This document shows, one piece after another, positions 59,861 to 64,000 of a stretch of 64,000 bases of DNA (the first letter of the stretch is position 1; every line of letters starts with the position of its first letter). The DNA comes from Alkalicoccus daliensis (GTDB taxonomy: Bacteria; Bacillota; Bacilli; Bacillales; Salisediminibacteriaceae). The stretch is taken from contig NZ_FNIL01000012.1 of the NCBI RefSeq assembly GCF_900103955.1, positions 1 through 64,000 of the forward strand, written 5' to 3'. A program made the translations under genes and the position numbers. The notes beneath the pieces were generated by a model. It worked only from the letters and a program-made list of their open reading frames with translations, did no database searches and was not told the DNA's origin.

Positions 59861-61552
59861 TTAATATTGAAAGTTCTTCATATTGCCTTCCAGCTCATCA
59901 GCAATTCTTGCTAGGTCTTCACTGGAGGAAGCTACTTCCTGCATGGAAGCAGTCTGCTCCTCAATCGATGCTGAAATCTGCTCTGTACTTGCTGCATTTT
60001 CTTCAGAGATCGCAGAAAGATTTTCCATAATACGGATTATTTCCTGCTTTTCCTGCTGCAGTTTTTCCCCGGACCCGGTTAACAGCTCTACTTTTTCACG
60101 GATTTCCTCGATAGAAACCGCTACTCCTTCAAATGTTTCCGTTGTTTTCTCTACACTCTCTGTCTGCTTTTCAGATACAGATTTTGATTCTTTCATTTTT
60201 TCCACTGCCATGCTTGTATTTTGCGCAAGCTCTTGAATAATCGTGGATATTTCTTCTGAAAACTTATTGGACTGCTCCGCAAGCTTGCGGATTTCGTCTG
60301 CCACTACTGAAAAACCTTTGCCTGCTTCTCCTGCTCTTGCAGCTTCAATGGAAGCATTTAAAGCAAGCAGATTCGTCTGCTCTGAGATGCTTCGGATCAT
60401 CCCGCTGGCGTTTTCAATTTTTCCTGTATTAGCATTTGTATCTTCAATCATTTCCTGCACCTGCTGCGTAGTGTTGTTGTTGATCTTCGTTTTTTCAATG
60501 AGTTCTTCTACTAAGTGCATGCCGCGGTCTTTCAGTGCCGCTATACTGTCTGTCGCTTTATTCAATTCTGCTACGTACTTCTGCTCCTCTTCAATATAGG
60601 AACCTAAATCATGCACGCGGGCTGCCCCGGACTCTGTGTCATTTGCCTGTGCAGAAGCACCTCTGGAAATTTCTTCAATCGTGCCGGCAACTTCTTCTGC
60701 CGCTTTGGAAGACTCGGCACTGGTAGCTGTCAGCTGTTCTGAAGAGGAAGCAAGCTGTGAAGAAGCCTGGGAAACCTGTACAAACAGGGTGCGGAGATTG
60801 TTTTTCGTCTGCGCAAAACTTGCAGATATCTGCCCTATTTCATCTCCTCCGGTATCTGCTTCGTGCTCCTGGAGATTTCCTTCCCCTGCCTTCTGCAGTT
60901 CCGTTAATAAAATCTTAATCCGTCTCTTGATTTTTCTAGTAAAAAAGAATAATACAACGCCGATAATTATTGTTAAAATAAGCACTGCTACTGCTACAAG
61001 AAAGATAATTTCCGACATCGTGCTGTTTATCGTTTCCTGGGACGTTGCGAAAAACAGCATTCCTATTACTTCTTCCTGGGGATTAAAAAGCGGCCGGTAA
61101 GCTGTCTGCATATCCGTACCTAAAATGTCCGCCTGGCCTGAATACCGCTCTCCCTCTGTAAGAACTGCATCTGACACTTCTCCAGTCGCCGGCATGGAAA
61201 CAGCACGGTCTCCACCGATTATTAAATTTGTAGTAACCGGCATATCCTCCTGAAAGATCGTAATTAACCCTCCAGTAATATCCGTGATCTCGTCTGCAAG
61301 CTGATAATCTTCATTGATTACGTGATCACCTTTCATCAGAAGGCCATTTTGAATCTGCCATTCTCCCTCAAATCTTTCCTCCAGGTATTCATACGTTAAA
61401 TCAAGATCACTCCGCGCTTTATCAGCGGCAAAGCTTTCTATCCCATTTCTCACCTCTGAAAAAGTAATCGCCATTAAAACTGAGGACAAAACTACTACAA
61501 CAATAAAAATTACTGCGTAAAACTTTGATACAATCGACATATTCCGAAACAT
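59861..61552 (-). CDS. Methyl-accepting chemotaxis protein
   Basis: The 563-residue receptor has a membrane segment (about 10-29), an extracellular sensor of about 150 residues like a single Cache domain, and a second segment (about 184-207). HAMP follows, and a signalling domain with the hairpin tip [35 protein letters not shown]. It would feed CheA/CheW and so links to the flagellar genes. The ligand is unknown. Confidence 0.93.
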   Translation of the reverse strand: MFRNMSIVSKFYAVIFIVVVVLSSVLMAITFSEVRNGIESFAADKARSDLDLTYEYLEERFEGEWQIQNGLLMKGDHVINEDYQLADEITDITGGLITIFQEDMPVTTNLIIGGDRAVSMPATGEVSDAVLTEGERYSGQADILGTDMQTAYRPLFNPQEEVIGMLFFATSQETINSTMSEIIFLVAVAVLILTIIIGVVLFFFTRKIKRRIKILLTELQKAGEGNLQEHEADTGGDEIGQISASFAQTKNNLRTLFVQVSQASSQLASSSEQLTATSAESSKAAEEVAGTIEEISRGASAQANDTESGAARVHDLGSYIEEEQKYVAELNKATDSIAALKDRGMHLVEELIEKTKINNNTTQQVQEMIEDTNANTGKIENASGMIRSISEQTNLLALNASIEAARAGEAGKGFSVVADEIRKLAEQSNKFSEEISTIIQELAQNTSMAVEKMKESKSVSEKQTESVEKTTETFEGVAVSIEEIREKVELLTGSGEKLQQEKQEIIRIMENLSAISEENAASTEQISASIEEQTASMQEVASSSEDLARIADELEGNMKNFQY

Positions 61553-61926
61553 GTTATACCCCTTTCGTCATGAGAACAAACTCATACTAAGGTACCACAT
61601 GCCACCATTTTCCACAATTGGTTTTTAAATAGTCGTAATCTTTGGATTTTAGCCCTCCTTATGATCATGTTTTATATCCGGAGACCCAGTGATGCATACT
61701 CGAGTATTTTTAAATATGTACTTTTTATTAACAGAACTCGGGAAAGTGATACAGGTGACGCGCTTTTTCAGCAGCAAGCTTCGTTTACACAATGATTTTT
61801 AAGCATGAGTATAAAAGACTCCAGTATGAACTCCCTCCGCTTTTTGGAGGCTGGAAGGCAAAGTTAGCTATTGAAGTAATTATCTCTTTTGATTTAGGGT
61901 ATAGATGGAAGGGAGGAGGAGTGAAT
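61553..61926. other. Spacer before the ion channel gene
   Basis: No gene is supported. An open frame runs in from 61792, but its codons before 61927 have no ribosome site and read as noncoding. Confidence 0.45.
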
Positions 61927-62337
61927 ATGGTAACATCCATACTTGTAGGAATCACCATCGTTTTTCTAATTGGCAGCTTAGTTTATTTTTTTCTTGATAA
62001 ACGTTTCATGGAGAGTAAGGTTCACGTAGGATTATTATTAAAAATGTTCTTTACACTGCTGGCACTTACCTTTGGTTTTACATTTTTGTATTATTTCTTA
62101 TCCACTCAGGAAGTAATATTACATATTAATGACCCTTCTGATTCAGTAGTGGATCCTACGTTCATGGACCTTTTATATTTCAGCGGGGTGACACTGCTGT
62201 CGGTCGGTTACGGGGACTATGTACCTGTGGGAAGTGCCAGATTTTTCGCTCTGGTACAGGCAGCCCTCGGCCTGATTGTTCCTTCAGCATATTTTTTAAC
62301 AATACTTGGACAAAAGGCACAGGAAAGAACAAAATAG
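61927..62337 (+). CDS. Two-segment potassium-channel-like protein
   Basis: The start is ATG 61927 (MVTSILVGITIVFLIGS) after GGGAGGAGGAGTGAAT, giving 136 residues. Segments at about 4-22 and 38-58 precede a pore loop with TLLSVGYGDYVPVG, close to the TVGYGD potassium filter, and a final segment (ALVQAALGLIVPSAYFLTIL). There is no RCK domain. It probably forms a small ion channel with potassium preference. Confidence 0.82.
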   Translation: MVTSILVGITIVFLIGSLVYFFLDKRFMESKVHVGLLLKMFFTLLALTFGFTFLYYFLSTQEVILHINDPSDSVVDPTFMDLLYFSGVTLLSVGYGDYVPVGSARFFALVQAALGLIVPSAYFLTILGQKAQERTK

Positions 62338-62392
62338 GCAGTGTGTTCTCTTACCGAAGGAAACATTAGGTAACTATCACTGCGCAGCAAAC

Positions 62393-62424
62393 ACCCGTAC
62401 CGGCAGCTACTGTCAGTACGGGGT
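62393..62424 (+). terminator. Terminator after the channel gene
   Basis: ACCCGTAC and GTACGGGGT form the stem, followed by TCTTTTTATG. Confidence 0.75.
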
Positions 62425-62457
62425 TCTTTTTATGTCTGCCTATATGATGCTTCCTGT

Positions 62458-63954
62458 CTAGGAAGAAGCTTCACTTACGCTTCTTTTTTTTGTGCTGTTT
62501 AACATTTTTGTTCTTTTATCCCGTGCCTGCTGAAACAGCAGTTTATGTTCTTCAAGGGACTGGTCAAGAGAAACGACCGGGTAGGGATAATCATGTCCAA
62601 GCTCAAGAGCCGCTTCATTTTTTTGTGCCTGATTCATTTTAAAAGGAGCGTATAAATACTGCTTCGGCACATATTTTAACTCCGGGATCCAGAATTTGAT
62701 AAATTCTCCGGCTGGATCATAGCGCTTTCCCTGCTGGATCACATTAAAGCCTTTCAGCTGGCGTGCATCTGTGCCGATACCGACTACATACTGCCAGTTG
62801 CCATAGTTGCTTGCAGGATCATGATCTAGTAAATGTGCTTCAAACCAGGCAGCACCCCATCTCCAGTCTACTCCAAGATTCTTCGTTAAAAAGCTTGCAG
62901 TATTCTGCCGTGCCCGGTTAGACATGTAGCCGCAGGCTTTCAGCTGACGCATCGAAGCATCTATTAACGGGTAGCCCGTCCTTCCTTCACTCCAGGCCTC
63001 AAATAATTCCGCATCCTGATTCCATTGGATAGGAAGCTGTCGAATTCCGAGCCTGCTGAACATTTTTTCTTTTTGAGACCAGAGAACGAAATGGTAGAAA
63101 TCACGCCATAAAAGTTCCGTGTAGAGGAGATCTGTAGATTCATTCGCATGGTATTCTGTTTCAAATCGTTTCAGTTCATAATATACACGCCGAGGTGATA
63201 AAGAACCGTTCGCGAGCCACGGAGAAAGTTTAGAACTGCTTTCGAAATCAAGCATGCCCTGACGTGCCTCTTTATAACGAAGAATATTCTGAGTTTCAAA
63301 GAGGTAATTGTGGAGCCTGCGGAGACCTTCCTGCTCCCCGCCGTTTACTAACGTTTTTGCGCCGAGCTGCCGGAATTCTTTCATCAGGAGCTCCCCTGTG
63401 TTCGCATGATCTTCCAAATACAGCGGCTTTTGCTCCTGGGGGAAAGCTGCTTCAGCTTCGGGCTGAATGCCGCTCTTTTCAAACTTTTTCCGAAAACCAG
63501 AAAAGCTCTTCGGCATTCGAGAAGGAGAAAAAGGAAGATGCGCAGCTGAGAATAATGTATCGCCTTGATAGAATTCAGTTTCTGCATCAAATTCAGCAGC
63601 TGCAGCTTTTATCTGCGCTTCATCCTCGGCTTCTTCTGTGCCCGGATATGTATACGCATGAATTTTGGAAATATGATAATGCTGGATCCAGTTTCTCATT
63701 TCCTGGGCCGTGTCTCCATGCGCAATTACAAATGGAACGCCCAACTGCCCCAGCTGCTGATGCATTTCCAGCAGAGACTCTATTAAAAACCGGTATCTTT
63801 TTTCGTCCAGCCGTGGAAAGCCAGCTTCTGTAAGTTCATCAAATCTCCGTTCAAAAATAAAACCTGCCATCACCGGCCTGCCTGATGCAAGCGCTTTTTG
63901 AAGCGGCTTATGATCATGTACACGTAAATCCTGCCGAAGCCATATGAATTCCAT
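62458..63954 (-). CDS. DASH-type cryptochrome/photolyase
   Basis: The 498-residue flavoprotein has an N-terminal photolyase domain (MEFIWLRQDLRVHDHKPLQK) and the FAD-binding half. Motifs such as LPFSPSRMPKSFSGFRKKFE, MSNRARQNTASFLTKNLGVD, WRWGAAWFEAHLLDHDPASN and FNVIQQGKRYDPAGEFIKFW agree with Cry-DASH. It repairs UV dimers in single-stranded DNA or senses light. A Lys/Ser tail follows. GAGGAGGAGAAAG precedes the ATG. Confidence 0.88.
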   Translation of the reverse strand: MEFIWLRQDLRVHDHKPLQKALASGRPVMAGFIFERRFDELTEAGFPRLDEKRYRFLIESLLEMHQQLGQLGVPFVIAHGDTAQEMRNWIQHYHISKIHAYTYPGTEEAEDEAQIKAAAAEFDAETEFYQGDTLFSAAHLPFSPSRMPKSFSGFRKKFEKSGIQPEAEAAFPQEQKPLYLEDHANTGELLMKEFRQLGAKTLVNGGEQEGLRRLHNYLFETQNILRYKEARQGMLDFESSSKLSPWLANGSLSPRRVYYELKRFETEYHANESTDLLYTELLWRDFYHFVLWSQKEKMFSRLGIRQLPIQWNQDAELFEAWSEGRTGYPLIDASMRQLKACGYMSNRARQNTASFLTKNLGVDWRWGAAWFEAHLLDHDPASNYGNWQYVVGIGTDARQLKGFNVIQQGKRYDPAGEFIKFWIPELKYVPKQYLYAPFKMNQAQKNEAALELGHDYPYPVVSLDQSLEEHKLLFQQARDKRTKMLNSTKKRSVSEASS

Positions 63955-64000
63955 CTTTCTCCTCCTCCCTTATCTCTTTGTTACGTACCGTTATTCCCTT

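Noticed and set aside
61792-61926. Longer start for the channel protein.
   Set aside because: ATG 61927 has a very strong ribosome site and gives a canonical first membrane segment.

Overview
The window reads as a chromosome segment of a Gram-positive, low-to-moderate GC, flagellated member of the Bacillaceae. Genes have strong GGAGG-type ribosome binding sites and Rho-independent terminators. The order degS-degU-degV-comFA-comFC-yvyF-flgM-flgN-flgK-flgL-yviE-fliW-csrA-hag matches the Bacillus subtilis comF/flagellar region. The many very acidic proteins suggest a salt- or alkali-adapted bacillus, which is an inference from composition only.

Layout. 1-312: broken end of an IS3-type element. 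474-8502: two paralogous acidic lipoproteins, a 3-methyladenine DNA glycosylase, a membrane diguanylate cyclase, an iron alcohol dehydrogenase and an LprI-like lipoprotein. 8781-12132: a LAGLIDADG endonuclease gene convergent with a flagellin gene (hag1). The RNA of hag1 contains a group I intron near its 3' end. Upstream of hag1 lie two CsrA paralogues, each behind a terminator-like leader with GGA loops, all apparently under one sigma-D promoter. 12184-24269: a reading unit for a TRAP carboxylate transporter plus fatty-acid-like beta-oxidation enzymes, an acyl-CoA ligase, an alcohol and an aldehyde dehydrogenase. It has a clear sigma-54 promoter and a divergent PAS/sigma-54 activator (24499-25875). 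25905-27583: a second flagellin (hag2) with a near-identical group I intron. 27915-41867: the conserved flagellar, competence and DegSU block. 42310-49738: cell wall endopeptidase, S-layer assembly protein, CAP-domain protein, an unusual Lys-rich/Glu-rich protein with a helix-hairpin-helix end, phosphofructokinase and class I aldolase. 50055-63954: a RAYT-like protein, AbgT transporter, NfeD/flotillin unit, GH42 beta-galactosidase, MgtC, SufT-like protein, chemoreceptor, ion channel and a DASH cryptochrome.

How the parts fit. The catabolic unit would take up a carboxylate by TRAP, activate it to CoA, and shorten it by hydration, dehydrogenation and thiolysis. The dehydrogenases would feed in the matching alcohol and aldehyde. 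Sigma-54 control and a perfect cre box point to substrate-induced, glucose-repressed expression. This island sits exactly between the two flagellin genes.

The most unusual system is the hag1 locus. A sigma-D promoter drives two short csrA paralogues, each behind a possible CsrA-responsive attenuator, then a flagellin with CsrA sites in its leader. At both flagellin loci the group I intron is arranged so that unspliced and spliced messages would encode almost the same C-terminus. Intergenic regions also carry a dispersed hairpin repeat and several locus-specific degenerate short repeats.
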